64,000 nt of DNA from Methylophilaceae bacterium (GTDB lineage Bacteria; Pseudomonadota; Gammaproteobacteria; Burkholderiales; Methylophilaceae), in assembly GCA_028351715.1 (NCBI GenBank), contig JAOMKM010000002.1, positions 1-64,000 on the forward strand, read 5' to 3'. Of the stretch, positions 20,446-30,989 are shown one piece after another. The position numbers and the translations under genes are program-made. The stretch's first letter is position 1. The number at the start of each line of letters is the position of its first letter. Under the pieces are notes generated by a model. It searched no databases. It worked only from the letters and a program-made list of their open reading frames with translations, and had not been told where the DNA came from.

Positions 20446-21282
20446 TTATTTGAAATTAAGTAAATCAAATTCTCCTTCGAATACAATTTTTGCAGGGCCA
20501 ATTAGTGTGGCTTCATCATTAGGCCCCCACTTTATAATAAGATCTCCCCCATCCATATGAACCTTAACTGGGCTTGTTACCCATCCATTTTTTATGCTAA
20601 TAACTGATGCAGCACACGCACCCGTTCCGCAAGCCAATGTTAAGCCACTACCTCTCTCATAGACTTTAAGTGATATTTCATTTTTATTAATTACTTTTAG
20701 AAAGCTGACATTGACACTTTTTGGAAAAAATTTAGAGTTCTGCAACTCTTCTCCAATTGAAGAAAAGTTAATATTATCTAATGAATCTACTTTGATCACA
20801 GCATGAGGGTTACCAAAAGAAATTGGATAAAAAGAATACTCAACATTATTGATATAGACTGTTTGACTTGTTGAGTGATTTGGTAAAAAAGGGATAGATT
20901 CGGGATTATCATTTGCAAATCCCATATTAACTGAGATTTGATTATTTTCTTCAAAAGACAATGCAATTAAACCGGACTGTGTTTCAACAGAAATTGTTTT
21001 TTTCACCGAGATACCAGAATTTTTTAAAAAAAGAAGAAAGCATCTAGCCCCATTACCACATTGCTCAACTTCATTTCCATCTGCATTAAAGATACGATAT
21101 TTAAAATCGACATTAGGCAAAGTTGTTTTTTCCACAATAAGTAATTGGTCAAATCCAATTCCTAATTGTCTATTGGATAAAAGTTTTATTTCTTTTTTGG
21201 TGAGATTATACTTTTTGTTAAGTTGGTTAATGACAATAAAGTCATTTCCGGCCCCATGCATTTTTGTAAAAAGAATTTTCAT
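20446..21282 (-). CDS. dapF: Diaminopimelate epimerase
   Basis: MHGAGNDFIVIN, FNADGNEVEQCGNGARC, ERGSGLTLACGTGACA. Confidence 0.98.
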   Translation of the reverse strand: MKILFTKMHGAGNDFIVINQLNKKYNLTKKEIKLLSNRQLGIGFDQLLIVEKTTLPNVDFKYRIFNADGNEVEQCGNGARCFLLFLKNSGISVKKTISVETQSGLIALSFEENNQISVNMGFANDNPESIPFLPNHSTSQTVYINNVEYSFYPISFGNPHAVIKVDSLDNINFSSIGEELQNSKFFPKSVNVSFLKVINKNEISLKVYERGSGLTLACGTGACAASVISIKNGWVTSPVKVHMDGGDLIIKWGPNDEATLIGPAKIVFEGEFDLLNFK

Positions 21283-21353
21283 ACTATATTTTAGTCCTAT
21301 CTTTTGCTATTCTAACGGGTTATTGCATTTTATAGTTGAAATTACATATTAAT

Positions 21354-22505
21354 ATGAAAAATTACTTATTTACATCCGAATCTGTTTCTGAAGGCCATCC
21401 TGACAAAGTATCTGATCAAATCTCAGATGCTATTTTGGATGCTATTCTAAAACAAGACCCTCTAGCTAGAGTGGCAGCAGAGACATTAACTGCAACTAAT
21501 CTTGTAGTTTTAGCTGGAGAAATAACTACAACAGCAAAAGTCGATTACGAGAAGATTACGAGAGATACTTTACAGTCAATTGGATATGACAATGAAGATT
21601 ATGGAATTGATTATAAAAGTTGTGAGGTAGTTATTAAATATGGAGAGCAATCTCCTGATATTGCTCAAGGAGTCGATGGCGCAATGGATGAACCGTTGGA
21701 CCAAGGAGCTGGCGACCAAGGATTAATGTTTGGCTATGCCTGTAATGAAACAGATGTTCTTATGCCCTTACCTATATCTTTGGCACATCGCTTAGTTGAA
21801 AGACAGGCAATGTTAAGAAAGGATGGTCGACTAACATGGCTGAGACCAGATGCTAAATCTCAAGTAACAATAGAATATAAGAATAATAAGCCAGCCCGAA
21901 TTGATACAGTTGTGCTGTCAACGCAACATTCTCCAGAAATCACATTAAAGGATTTAAGGGAATCTGTAATTGAAGAAATTATTATTCCAATTTTACCAAA
22001 AGAATTAATTGAAGGAGACATTAAATTTCTAATTAACCCTACTGGAAGATTTGTTATTGGAGGCCCTCAAGGAGACTGTGGATTAACAGGAAGAAAAATT
22101 ATTGTAGATACATATGGGGGCTCTGCGCCTCATGGAGGCGGAGCATTTTCTGGTAAAGATCCAACGAAAGTTGATCGATCAGCAGCTTATGCTGCTCGCT
22201 ACGTTGCTAAAAATATTGTTGCAGCAGGTCTCGCAGAAAAATGTTTGGTACAAATTTCATATGCAATTGGTGTTGCAAAACCAACATCAGTGATGGTAGA
22301 TACTTTTGGAACTAGCAAGCTTAGCGGCGAGAAAATTTCAAGTATGGTTATAGAAAATTTTGATTTAAGGCCTAGGGGAATCGTTAAAATGCTTGATTTA
22401 TTAAGACCAATTTACAGAAAAACTGCTGCTTATGGTCATTTTGGTAGAGATGAACCTGAATTTACTTGGGAAAATTTAGATAAGAAAATACAGCTTCAGG
22501 AATAA
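21354..22505 (+). CDS. metK: S-adenosylmethionine synthetase
   Basis: [52 protein letters not shown]. Confidence 0.99.
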   Translation: MKNYLFTSESVSEGHPDKVSDQISDAILDAILKQDPLARVAAETLTATNLVVLAGEITTTAKVDYEKITRDTLQSIGYDNEDYGIDYKSCEVVIKYGEQSPDIAQGVDGAMDEPLDQGAGDQGLMFGYACNETDVLMPLPISLAHRLVERQAMLRKDGRLTWLRPDAKSQVTIEYKNNKPARIDTVVLSTQHSPEITLKDLRESVIEEIIIPILPKELIEGDIKFLINPTGRFVIGGPQGDCGLTGRKIIVDTYGGSAPHGGGAFSGKDPTKVDRSAAYAARYVAKNIVAAGLAEKCLVQISYAIGVAKPTSVMVDTFGTSKLSGEKISSMVIENFDLRPRGIVKMLDLLRPIYRKTAAYGHFGRDEPEFTWENLDKKIQLQE

Positions 22506-22554
22506 AAAATTCTATCTATTTGTTTTTTATACTAATTTATATTAGAATTTACCC

Positions 22555-22621
22555 TTCCAAGGAACGCTGCGAGAAATATTCCCAGGCTTGGAATACAATT
22601 TAATTTGTAAACTGCGTTCAC
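22555..22621 (+). promoter_or_regulatory. S-adenosylhomocysteine (SAH) riboswitch
   Basis: TTCCAAGGAACGCTGCGAG...CCCAGGCTTGGAA...AACTGCGTTCAC; P1 TTCCAAG/CTTGGAA, P2 GAACGC(TG)C and pseudoknot GGAACGC/GCGTTC pairing options; directly upstream of ahcY. Confidence 0.9.
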
Positions 22622-22630
22622 TAATTTTCT

Positions 22631-22687
22631 GTGCCAGTCGCAGGATATTAGGTGAACCTGATATCCCACTGGTCACATTTATTTTTT
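22631..22687 (+). terminator. Long imperfect hairpin plus U-rich tract between SAH riboswitch and ahcY; possible expression platform
   Basis: GTGCCAGT/ACTGGtCAC lower stem and GGATATTAGG-TGAA-type loop-CCTGATATCC upper stem, then ATTTATTTTTT ending at the ahcY SD. Confidence 0.6.
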
Positions 22688-22693
22688 AAGGAA

Positions 22694-24121
22694 ATGAAAA
22701 TGAATACAGTGACTGAACCAAAACTATCTAATCAAGATTATATTATTGCGGACATTACCCAAGCAGGTTTTGGCCGAAAAGAAATTGCAATAGCCGAAAC
22801 AGAAATGCCTGGTCTAATGGCAATTCGTACAGAATATGCAAGTAAAAAACCATTAAAAGGAGCCCGAATTTCTGGCTCGCTTCATATGACTATTCAAACA
22901 GCTGTTCTAATTGAAACACTAAATGAATTAGGTGCTGATGTTCGATGGGCTTCTTGCAATATTTATTCAACTCAAGATCATGCTGCCGCAGCAATTGCTG
23001 AGGGTGGAACGCCAGTTTTTGCTTTTAAGGACGAAAGTCTTGACGAGTATTGGGATTTTACGCATCGTATTTTTGAATGGCCAGAAGAAAAATTTACAAA
23101 TATGATTCTTGATGATGGAGGTGATGCAACTCTTCTACTTCATCTTGGAGTTAAAGCAGAGAAAGATATCTCTGTTTTGGATAAACCATCCACTGAAGAA
23201 GAAGTTTGTTTATTTAACGCTATTAAAAATAAACTAAAAATAAATTCATCTTGGTATTCTGAAAGATTGCCTCAGGTTCAAGGGGTAACAGAAGAAACTA
23301 CGACGGGTGTTATGCGTCTTTATCAAATGTTTAGAGATAATGAATTAGCATTCCCTGCAATCAATGTAAATGATTCAGTAACTAAGTCAAAATTTGATAA
23401 TTTATATGGATGCAGAGAGTCTTTAGTAGATGCTATTAAGAGAGCAACTGATGTAATGATTGCTGGTAAGGTTGCAGTAGTTTGTGGATATGGTGATGTC
23501 GGAAAGGGTTCAGCCCAAGCCTTAAGAGCTTTGTCAGCTCAGGTATGGGTAACGGAAGTAGATCCAATATGCGCACTGCAAGCAGCTATGGAAGGTTATC
23601 GTGTAGTTACTATGGAATATGCCGCTAAATATGCTGATATTTTTGTATCTGCAACAGGGAATTACAACGTTATTAATCATGAACATATGAAGGCAATGAA
23701 GGACCAAGCTATCGTATGTAATATTGGACACTTCGATAATGAAATTGATGTTGCCTCATTATCAGAATATAAATGGGAAGAAATAAAGCCACAAGTTGAC
23801 CATGTAATTTTCCCAGATAATAAACGTATTATTCTTTTAGCAAAAGGTCGTCTGGTTAACCTCGGATGTGGGACAGGCCATCCAAGTTACGTTATGGGGT
23901 CTTCTTTTGCTAATCAGGTGATTGCTCAAATAGAACTATTTTCTGAGAAAGATAAATATCCTCTCGGCGTTCATGTGCTGCCTAAACATTTAGATGAAAA
24001 AGTAGCGAGATTACAATTAACTACACTAAATGCTGACTTAACAACGCTAACTGAAGAACAAGCAAAATATATTGATGTGGATATTAACGGACCATTTAAA
24101 ACTGATACATATCGGTATTAA
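22694..24121 (+). CDS. ahcY: Adenosylhomocysteinase
   Basis: [47 protein letters not shown]-terminal KTDTYRY; start at 22694 or 22700. Confidence 0.99.
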   Translation: MKMNTVTEPKLSNQDYIIADITQAGFGRKEIAIAETEMPGLMAIRTEYASKKPLKGARISGSLHMTIQTAVLIETLNELGADVRWASCNIYSTQDHAAAAIAEGGTPVFAFKDESLDEYWDFTHRIFEWPEEKFTNMILDDGGDATLLLHLGVKAEKDISVLDKPSTEEEVCLFNAIKNKLKINSSWYSERLPQVQGVTEETTTGVMRLYQMFRDNELAFPAINVNDSVTKSKFDNLYGCRESLVDAIKRATDVMIAGKVAVVCGYGDVGKGSAQALRALSAQVWVTEVDPICALQAAMEGYRVVTMEYAAKYADIFVSATGNYNVINHEHMKAMKDQAIVCNIGHFDNEIDVASLSEYKWEEIKPQVDHVIFPDNKRIILLAKGRLVNLGCGTGHPSYVMGSSFANQVIAQIELFSEKDKYPLGVHVLPKHLDEKVARLQLTTLNADLTTLTEEQAKYIDVDINGPFKTDTYRY

Positions 24122-24126
24122 TCAAT

Positions 24127-24961
24127 ATGTCTAATTCACCATCAGTAAGTTTTGAATTTTTTCCTCCTCGCACTGAGGAGGGAGATCTTAAGCTTAATGA
24201 AACAATAAAAACATTATCGCAATTTAACCCAGAGTTCTTTTCCGTTACTTTTGGTGCTGGAGGTTCAACTAAGACTAAAACGTTAGAAACAGTTTTAAGT
24301 ATTGAAGCTTCAAATAATAATGGAGTGCCTCATCTATCTTGCATTAGCTCTTCAAAAGAAGATATTAGAAGCATCTTAAGTGAATATAAGAGCCATGATA
24401 TTAAACATTTAATTGCCCTAAGAGGAGATAACCCATCAGGAGCAACAAGCCATGGAGATTTTAAATATGCTAATGAGCTAATCTCTTTCATAAGGGAGGA
24501 AACAGGAGAATATTTCCATATTCAAGCCGGCGCATATCCTGAATATCACCCAGAAGCAGAGTCTGCGACTGATGATTTAAATAATTTTAAAAGAAAAATA
24601 GAAGCTGGAGCAAATTCAGCAATCACACAGTTTTTTTTTCAATGTGGATGCTTATTTTAAATTTATAGAGGAATGTCAGAAAAAATCTATTAATGTACCT
24701 ATTATTCCAGGAATTATGCCTATCTATAATATAAAGCAACTATCAAGATTTTCATCTAATTGTGGAGCAGAAATACCAAGATGGTTAAGGCTAAAACTTG
24801 AAAGTTATGGGGATGATATTGTTTCTCTTAGAGCTTTCGGGGTTGATGTGATATCAGAGTTATGTGAAAAATTAATTCAGTACGGGGTGCCTGGAATTCA
24901 TTTTTACACACTTAATGAGTCCGGTACAATTACCAAAATAATTAATAATATTAAAAATTAA
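24127..24961 (+). pseudogene. metF: Methylenetetrahydrofolate reductase, single frameshift at a T9 run (two ORFs: 24127-24660 and 24644-24961)
   Basis: ORF 1 ends ...ITQFFFQCGCLF*; ORF 2 resumes ...VDAYFKFIEECQKKS; expected ITQFFFNVDAYF is restored by deleting one T from the T9 run at 24631-24639. Confidence 0.85.
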
Positions 24962-25419
24962 TGCAAGCTCAAATTTTCTTTTTGGTAAAGCGCATCTTCA
25001 ACAAATAGATAATCATTTTCTCGGCCATTGTTCCATAAAGCCATCATAACAATCCATCTAACCTCATCAATTGAAATAATGTTATGACTTAATGCCATTG
25101 CACGATCAATTATAATCTCTCGTTCTATAGAATTGAGAACTTTTGCTTGCTCCAGAAATAATATGAATCCTAAACCATCGCAGGCAATTTTTTCTAATTC
25201 GGACTCGGTAAATATTCTTAACTTATCATTAGCTTCTAATTCGGAATTAAGGGGTATTTTATCAGCCATTAATTTTAATTGCGCAAACCAATCAAATGCT
25301 TTCTGAATCTCGTCGTTATCAAAACCTGCAGCTTCTAACTCTTGTGTCATGTTATTAAAATCTAATTGATTTTGAGAGCTAAGGTAGTTTTCGAACATAT
25401 AAATTAGTAGATCAAACAT
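24958..25419 (-). CDS. smg: Smg family protein (DUF494)
   Basis: MFDLLIYMFENYL, AGFDNDEIQKAFDWFAQL. Confidence 0.88.
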   Translation of the reverse strand: MFDLLIYMFENYLSSQNQLDFNNMTQELEAAGFDNDEIQKAFDWFAQLKLMADKIPLNSELEANDKLRIFTESELEKIACDGLGFILFLEQAKVLNSIEREIIIDRAMALSHNIISIDEVRWIVMMALWNNGRENDYLFVEDALYQKENLSLH

Positions 25420-25576
25420 AAAAACTCCTTATATTTTTGCTTAAATACGACTTTAGCGCTAATGATGGACTGAAAAAAGAGAAAAAAGTGCAGTACACAG
25501 TATAATTATGTCTATAACAGAAATTATAAATAGCATTCACTTAAGATTAATTTATCAGCTAACTATCAAATAATCA

Positions 25577-26086
25577 ATGACAATATTAAATATTTTAAAT
25601 TACCCAGACCCTAGACTGCATAATATAGCAGCCCCTGTAAAAAAAGTAACTGAAGAACATAAAAAATTAATTAAAGATATGGCAGAAACTATGTATTCTG
25701 CACCTGGCATAGGCCTTGCTGCAACTCAAGTCAATCAGCATATACAAATTATAGTAATTGATATCTCTGAAAATAAGGACTCCCTTCTTGTGTTAATTAA
25801 CCCTAAAATTATTGATAAACGAGGGGAGCAATTCTGCGAAGAGGGTTGTTTATCGGTTCCAGGCGTTTATGAAAAAGTTCAGCGTTCGGAATGTATAAAA
25901 ATTCAAGCTTTAGATAATTGTGGAAATTTATTAAAACTAGAAGCTGACGGTTTATTATCGGTATGCATTCAGCATGAAATGGATCACCTACTGGGAAAAG
26001 TTTTTGTAGAGTATTTATCGCCTTTAAAGAAAAGTAGGATTAAATCTAAAATGATTAAGCTATCTAAAAGAAAAGATACTACTTGA
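25577..26086 (+). CDS. def: Peptide deformylase
   Basis: GIGLAATQVN, EEGCLSVPGV, QHEMDHLLGKVFVEYLS. Confidence 0.98.
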   Translation: MTILNILNYPDPRLHNIAAPVKKVTEEHKKLIKDMAETMYSAPGIGLAATQVNQHIQIIVIDISENKDSLLVLINPKIIDKRGEQFCEEGCLSVPGVYEKVQRSECIKIQALDNCGNLLKLEADGLLSVCIQHEMDHLLGKVFVEYLSPLKKSRIKSKMIKLSKRKDTT

Positions 26087-26095
26087 TCTGGCTAA

Positions 26096-27058
26096 ATGAA
26101 TAAAATTCTAAAAATTATATTTGCAGGAACTCCTGAATTTTCAGTTCCAACTTTATTGGCATTAAATACTGCTTATTCTAATGTCACATATGTTCTTACT
26201 CAGCCTGATAAAAAGTCAGGCAGAGGAATGAAACAATTACACAGCCCAGTAAAGAAAATAGCATCAAGTCTAAAAATTCCTACATTTCAACCCATTTCAT
26301 TGAAGGGTAATGAGATATATGAAACTCTGGAGGCATGTAACGCAGATATTCTAATTGTAGTGGCTTATGGGTTAATTATACCTAAGAAAATTTTAGCCTT
26401 ATTTCCTATGGGATGCTATAACGTTCATGCATCATTACTACCTAGATGGAGAGGCGCAGCCCCAATACATAGGGCAATTGAGTCTGGGGACAAGGCTGTA
26501 GGAGTTACCATTATGAAGGTTGTTGAAAAGTTAGATGCAGGACCAATGTTAACTAGTAAAAGTATAGCTCTAGGTAAAAATATGACGACTGGAGAGGTCA
26601 CAAAGAGTTTGGCAGATATAGGTGCAGAGCTAATGAGCCAAATAGTTTTTTCTCTTCAAAAAAAAGAAACAATATCTATTGTTGAACAAAATGAATCACT
26701 AGTTACATATGCTGAGAAAATAAGTAAAACAGAGGCGCGTATAAATATGAGTTACTCCCCTGAAATAATTATAAGAAAGATTAATTCATTAAATCCCTAC
26801 CCAGGAGCCTCAATTATATTTAGAGAGAAAATTCTAAAAATATGGGGAGCAAAATTAATTGAAAATAAAGATGAAAAAAAACAAGTCAATAAGCAGATTA
26901 ACATCGGAAATTTATATACATATAATGAAGAGTTGTTCCTAAAATTAGGAAATGGAGCAATTAAAATAATGGAATTACAGCCTGAAGGTAAAAATAAGAT
27001 GGATGCAAAATCATTTATCAGGGGCTATAAGATAATTAAAATTGAGAAGATTAATTGA
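26096..27058 (+). CDS. fmt: Methionyl-tRNA formyltransferase
   Basis: FAGTPEFSVPTLLAL, NVHASLLPRWRGAAPIHRAI. Confidence 0.98.
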   Translation: MNKILKIIFAGTPEFSVPTLLALNTAYSNVTYVLTQPDKKSGRGMKQLHSPVKKIASSLKIPTFQPISLKGNEIYETLEACNADILIVVAYGLIIPKKILALFPMGCYNVHASLLPRWRGAAPIHRAIESGDKAVGVTIMKVVEKLDAGPMLTSKSIALGKNMTTGEVTKSLADIGAELMSQIVFSLQKKETISIVEQNESLVTYAEKISKTEARINMSYSPEIIIRKINSLNPYPGASIIFREKILKIWGAKLIENKDEKKQVNKQINIGNLYTYNEELFLKLGNGAIKIMELQPEGKNKMDAKSFIRGYKIIKIEKIN

Positions 27059-28338
27059 TGCAAAATTCACAACTTTTGTCAGCAAAAGTTTTAGAAAAGC
27101 TACTTAGTGGATCAAATCTAGATAAAAGTTTTGATGTAGTTTTTAGCAGTAATAAAAATAACAACATAGAAATACAAGAGTCTCAAATTAAAGCATTAAC
27201 CTATGGCTCAGCAAGATTTCTTGGTAAATCAAGATTCATAATAAATCAATTAGTAAAAAATAAGATAGAAAATAAGACCGTTGAATGTTTAATTCACATT
27301 GCACTTTATCAGTTATCTCAAGAAAAATTTAATAACTTTACAATAGTTAACCAGGCAGTGGATGCAGCAAAAAAAATTGATTTTAGAAAAAGTAAATTTG
27401 TAAATGCAATATTAAGAAATTATTTAAGAAGCAAGGATGATTTACAAGAATTATTAAACCAAGACCAGGCTGCTAAATACAGCTATCAAAATTGGTGGGT
27501 CAATAAAGTTAGAAATGAATTTAAGAAAGATTGGGAACAAATACTTGAAATTGGAAATCAGCATCCTCCACTAACTCTTAGGGTAAATAAAAAATTAATT
27601 AGTATTGAAAAATATAGTGAGGTTCTAATGAGAAATGGTATCGACCATCAAATAATTTCAAACACAGGGCTCATCATTAAGAATCCTCTTAATATAAATG
27701 ATATTCCTGGATTTATAGAAGGTCATATTTCAGTTCAGGACTTCGGGGCACAAATTGCAACAGAATTATTAGATGTTAAGAAGGAGCAAAAAATATTAGA
27801 TGCATGTGCAGCTCCGGGAGGTAAAACTTGTAATATTCTCGAGTCTAATAATGTAGCTGTTACGTCCCTAGAAATTGATGAGTTAAGAGCCAATAAAATT
27901 AGGGAGAATCTAAAACGATTAGGTCTTGAAGCAAATGTAATTCATGGCGCATTATCTAATGATAATTTATGGTGGGATGGTGGGCATTTTGATCGAATAT
28001 TATTAGATGTACCTTGTTCAGCATCGGGAATTGTAAGAAGACACGTAGATATAAAATGGCTCAGACAGATGCACGATTTGAAGAAATTTTCAGAGAAGCA
28101 ATATCTATTAGTTAGATCAGCATGGCCCTTATTGAAGTCTGGAGGAAAATTACTTTATGTTACATGCTCAATATTTAGCGATGAGAATAGAGATGTGATT
28201 GAAAGATTCAAACAAGAATTTTCGGATGCAAAGGAAATTGATTTAATATATCCAAATAAAGTTAAACATATAAGGAATCAACTGATTCCCTCAAAAAATC
28301 ATGATGGATTATTTTATGCGTTACTTAAAAAAAATTAG
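27055..28338 (+). CDS. rsmB: 16S rRNA (cytosine-967-C5)-methyltransferase
   Basis: LDACAAPGGKTCNILE, LDVPCSASGIVRRHVDIKW, VTCSIFSDEN. Confidence 0.95.
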   Translation: MMQNSQLLSAKVLEKLLSGSNLDKSFDVVFSSNKNNNIEIQESQIKALTYGSARFLGKSRFIINQLVKNKIENKTVECLIHIALYQLSQEKFNNFTIVNQAVDAAKKIDFRKSKFVNAILRNYLRSKDDLQELLNQDQAAKYSYQNWWVNKVRNEFKKDWEQILEIGNQHPPLTLRVNKKLISIEKYSEVLMRNGIDHQIISNTGLIIKNPLNINDIPGFIEGHISVQDFGAQIATELLDVKKEQKILDACAAPGGKTCNILESNNVAVTSLEIDELRANKIRENLKRLGLEANVIHGALSNDNLWWDGGHFDRILLDVPCSASGIVRRHVDIKWLRQMHDLKKFSEKQYLLVRSAWPLLKSGGKLLYVTCSIFSDENRDVIERFKQEFSDAKEIDLIYPNKVKHIRNQLIPSKNHDGLFYALLKKN

Positions 28339-28876
28339 TAATAAATTAGTTCTAATATGGATGATTTTATTTTCAATTCATGCATATTCGATTGAGCAAA
28401 AAATTGAAATTAGTGATATTAAGTTAGATTTTAAGGAGGGACATTACTTTGTAAGTTATTCACAGTCAATAACACTGCTCTCAGAAGCAAAAGAAGCGTT
28501 AAGTAAAGGGATTCCCTTTAAATTTTTAGTGACAGCAAAAATTTCACAAAAAAATAAATATGGACTTAATAGTCTTATATTGTATAAAATTTTTTACTTT
28601 CAATTGAAGTATAAAAGTTTGCTTCAAAAGTATATGGTAAGTGACATGAATGACCAAAAGAGTTATTTTAGTAATATTGATGATGCCATTATGAGGCTAT
28701 CATATATAGAAAAATGGGATATTGGCCCTAGCAATAATTTAAAGGAGGGTACTTTGGAGTTGAAAGCTAAATTAGATAAGAAGTATTTACCAAAAGCGCT
28801 ACAAATTAATTTTAATAAAAAATCATGGGATGTGGAGTCTGAGATAACAAAATATGAGATAGGTAAATTAAATTGA
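28301..28876 (+). CDS. DUF4390 domain-containing protein
   Basis: Position between rsmB and ntrY; signal peptide; pattern of family. Confidence 0.75.
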   Translation: MMDYFMRYLKKISNKLVLIWMILFSIHAYSIEQKIEISDIKLDFKEGHYFVSYSQSITLLSEAKEALSKGIPFKFLVTAKISQKNKYGLNSLILYKIFYFQLKYKSLLQKYMVSDMNDQKSYFSNIDDAIMRLSYIEKWDIGPSNNLKEGTLELKAKLDKKYLPKALQINFNKKSWDVESEITKYEIGKLN

Positions 28877-30987
28877 GATATGTAATCACTACAGTTGCTT
28901 TTATTGGGATAGCGCTACTAATTTTATTAGCTAAATCTCTATCAAATGCTGAATTAGTTTCTAGTGATACATTTAGGCTGTTATTAATTTTTAATATAGT
29001 TTTTGTATGTGCATTAATAGTTCTTATTACAATCCAAATAGCAAAATTACTCCAAAATGTTAAAAAAGAAATTTTAGGAAGTCGATTAACAATGAGGCTT
29101 GTTTTATCATTTGCAACTGTTGTTATTATTCCAGTAACGATAGTTTATTTAGTATCTGTAAGTTTTTTAACGAAGTCAATTGAGTCATGGTTTAATGTTC
29201 AAGTAGAATCAGCCCTCCAAGGAGGGTTGAGTCTTGGTCAGAAAACACTGGATATTTTATTAAAAGATATTGAATTGAAATCTAAAAGTTTGGCTTATTC
29301 TATTGGTGCAGCTGAGGAATCATCAACAACTGAAATACTTAATGACTTGAGGGAGAAATTTTCTATCCAAGAGGCAGTAATATTTGACTCAAATTCTAAA
29401 ATACTTAATGTGTCAGGAGACTATAATACTCTTCCACTACCAGCACTCCCAAAACAAGAAGATTTAATAAGAGCTTCAGAGGGTTTCTTTGGAAAAATTG
29501 AAGAAGTAGATGGAAAAATCTTCATGAAAGCATACGTTCCAATTCCTAGTAAAGAACTAATAAAATCAGAAAAAATAATTCAGATAACTCAGCCAATTCC
29601 TGAATCGATTTCAGATATAGCATTATCAGTTGAATCAGTATACGAAGATTATCAAACGCTTGCATACAGTCGAAGTTCACTAAAAATAATATACACAATG
29701 ACATTGACACTAGTTCTTTTGCTTGCAATTCTATCAGCGGTTGCTGCATCTTTTGTAATAAGCCGGAGAATCTCTAAACCAATATCATTATTAGCCGAAG
29801 CAACAAGGCAAATAGCAAAGGGAAAATATAATAAAACAATCCCAGAAAATAGTAGAGATGAGCTAGGTCTTCTAGTTATGTCATTTAACAGCATGACAAT
29901 GAAGCTAAATGATGCCACAAAGAGTTCGCAAAAGAGTAGAGAAAGATTAGAAATTGCGAGAGCTTTTCTAGACAAAATACTAACTAACCTATCCTCAGGT
30001 GTAATTGTAATAGACAAGGATGGCGTGATTAAACTTCATAATATTACAGCATCAAAAATAATTGAATTTAAAAAAATAGATATGACTAATATAAAATTTA
30101 CAAATGATATATCTAAGAATAAAATATATGAACCAATCATACAAAAAATTAATAGAATTATTTTAGCGAAGAAAATTGTAAAAGAACAGAGTTTTGAATT
30201 TAATACTAATAATAAGAATAATGAAGAAATAATTCGAGTTCAAATAACTCCATTGAAAAGAGAAAAAAATATTTCTTATATATTAGTTATCGATGATATA
30301 ACTGAATTAACTAAGGGACAGAGAAATCAAGCATGGTCTGAAATTGCAAGAAGATTAGCACATGAAATAAAAAATCCTCTCACTCCAATTCAATTATCTG
30401 CTGAAAGAATTGAACATAAGTTAAAAGATAAGCTTAGCAATGAGGACCTAATAATGCTAAGAAAATCAACTGCAACTATAGTTAATCAGGTATTCGCATT
30501 AAAGACTATGGTAAATGAGTTCTCGGAATACTCAAGACCCCCAGAGAGAAAAATAAAAGCATTTAATCTATTTGAACTGTTTGAAAATATTATTGAGTTA
30601 TACCAAGCAACTAAAATTAAAATTATACTTAAAGCAACAAATAATAAGATATCAATAAAGGCTGATGAGAATAAGATCCGACAAGTTATTATTAATTTGA
30701 TTGAAAATGCAAAGGATGGCCTAATAAAAGAAAATAAACCTGAGCTTATTATAAATATAACTGATGATAATAAATGGATTACATTCATAATAAAAGATAA
30801 TGGAATGGGAATATCTGAAGAGCTAATGGGGAGAATATTTGAACCATATGTAACCTCAAAAAAAAATGGAACTGGTCTTGGACTTGCAATCGTAAATAAA
30901 ATTATAGAAGAACATTCAGGAATAATTGAAATTATGAAAAATAAAGTTAAGGGAACTTGTGTTTCAGTAAGGTTACCTAAATTATAA
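28873..30987 (+). CDS. ntrY: NtrY-like sensor histidine kinase
   Basis: TM N-terminus, HAMP, ARRLAHEIKNPLTPIQLSAERI H-box, INLIENAKDG N-box, GTGLGLAIVNKI. Confidence 0.9.
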   Translation: MRYVITTVAFIGIALLILLAKSLSNAELVSSDTFRLLLIFNIVFVCALIVLITIQIAKLLQNVKKEILGSRLTMRLVLSFATVVIIPVTIVYLVSVSFLTKSIESWFNVQVESALQGGLSLGQKTLDILLKDIELKSKSLAYSIGAAEESSTTEILNDLREKFSIQEAVIFDSNSKILNVSGDYNTLPLPALPKQEDLIRASEGFFGKIEEVDGKIFMKAYVPIPSKELIKSEKIIQITQPIPESISDIALSVESVYEDYQTLAYSRSSLKIIYTMTLTLVLLLAILSAVAASFVISRRISKPISLLAEATRQIAKGKYNKTIPENSRDELGLLVMSFNSMTMKLNDATKSSQKSRERLEIARAFLDKILTNLSSGVIVIDKDGVIKLHNITASKIIEFKKIDMTNIKFTNDISKNKIYEPIIQKINRIILAKKIVKEQSFEFNTNNKNNEEIIRVQITPLKREKNISYILVIDDITELTKGQRNQAWSEIARRLAHEIKNPLTPIQLSAERIEHKLKDKLSNEDLIMLRKSTATIVNQVFALKTMVNEFSEYSRPPERKIKAFNLFELFENIIELYQATKIKIILKATNNKISIKADENKIRQVIINLIENAKDGLIKENKPELIINITDDNKWITFIIKDNGMGISEELMGRIFEPYVTSKKNGTGLGLAIVNKIIEEHSGIIEIMKNKVKGTCVSVRLPKL

Positions 30988-30989
30988 TT

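Noticed and set aside
21283-21353. Possible SAM riboswitch before metK
   Set aside because: The gap is short and I could not recognise any SAM riboswitch core; only promoter-like AT-rich sequence.
24127-24961. Treating the two metF ORFs as separate genes
   Set aside because: They are consecutive halves of one enzyme and join exactly at a T homopolymer.
29546-30788. Antisense ORFs inside ntrY
   Set aside because: Opposite a clear histidine kinase; no independent start signals or motifs.
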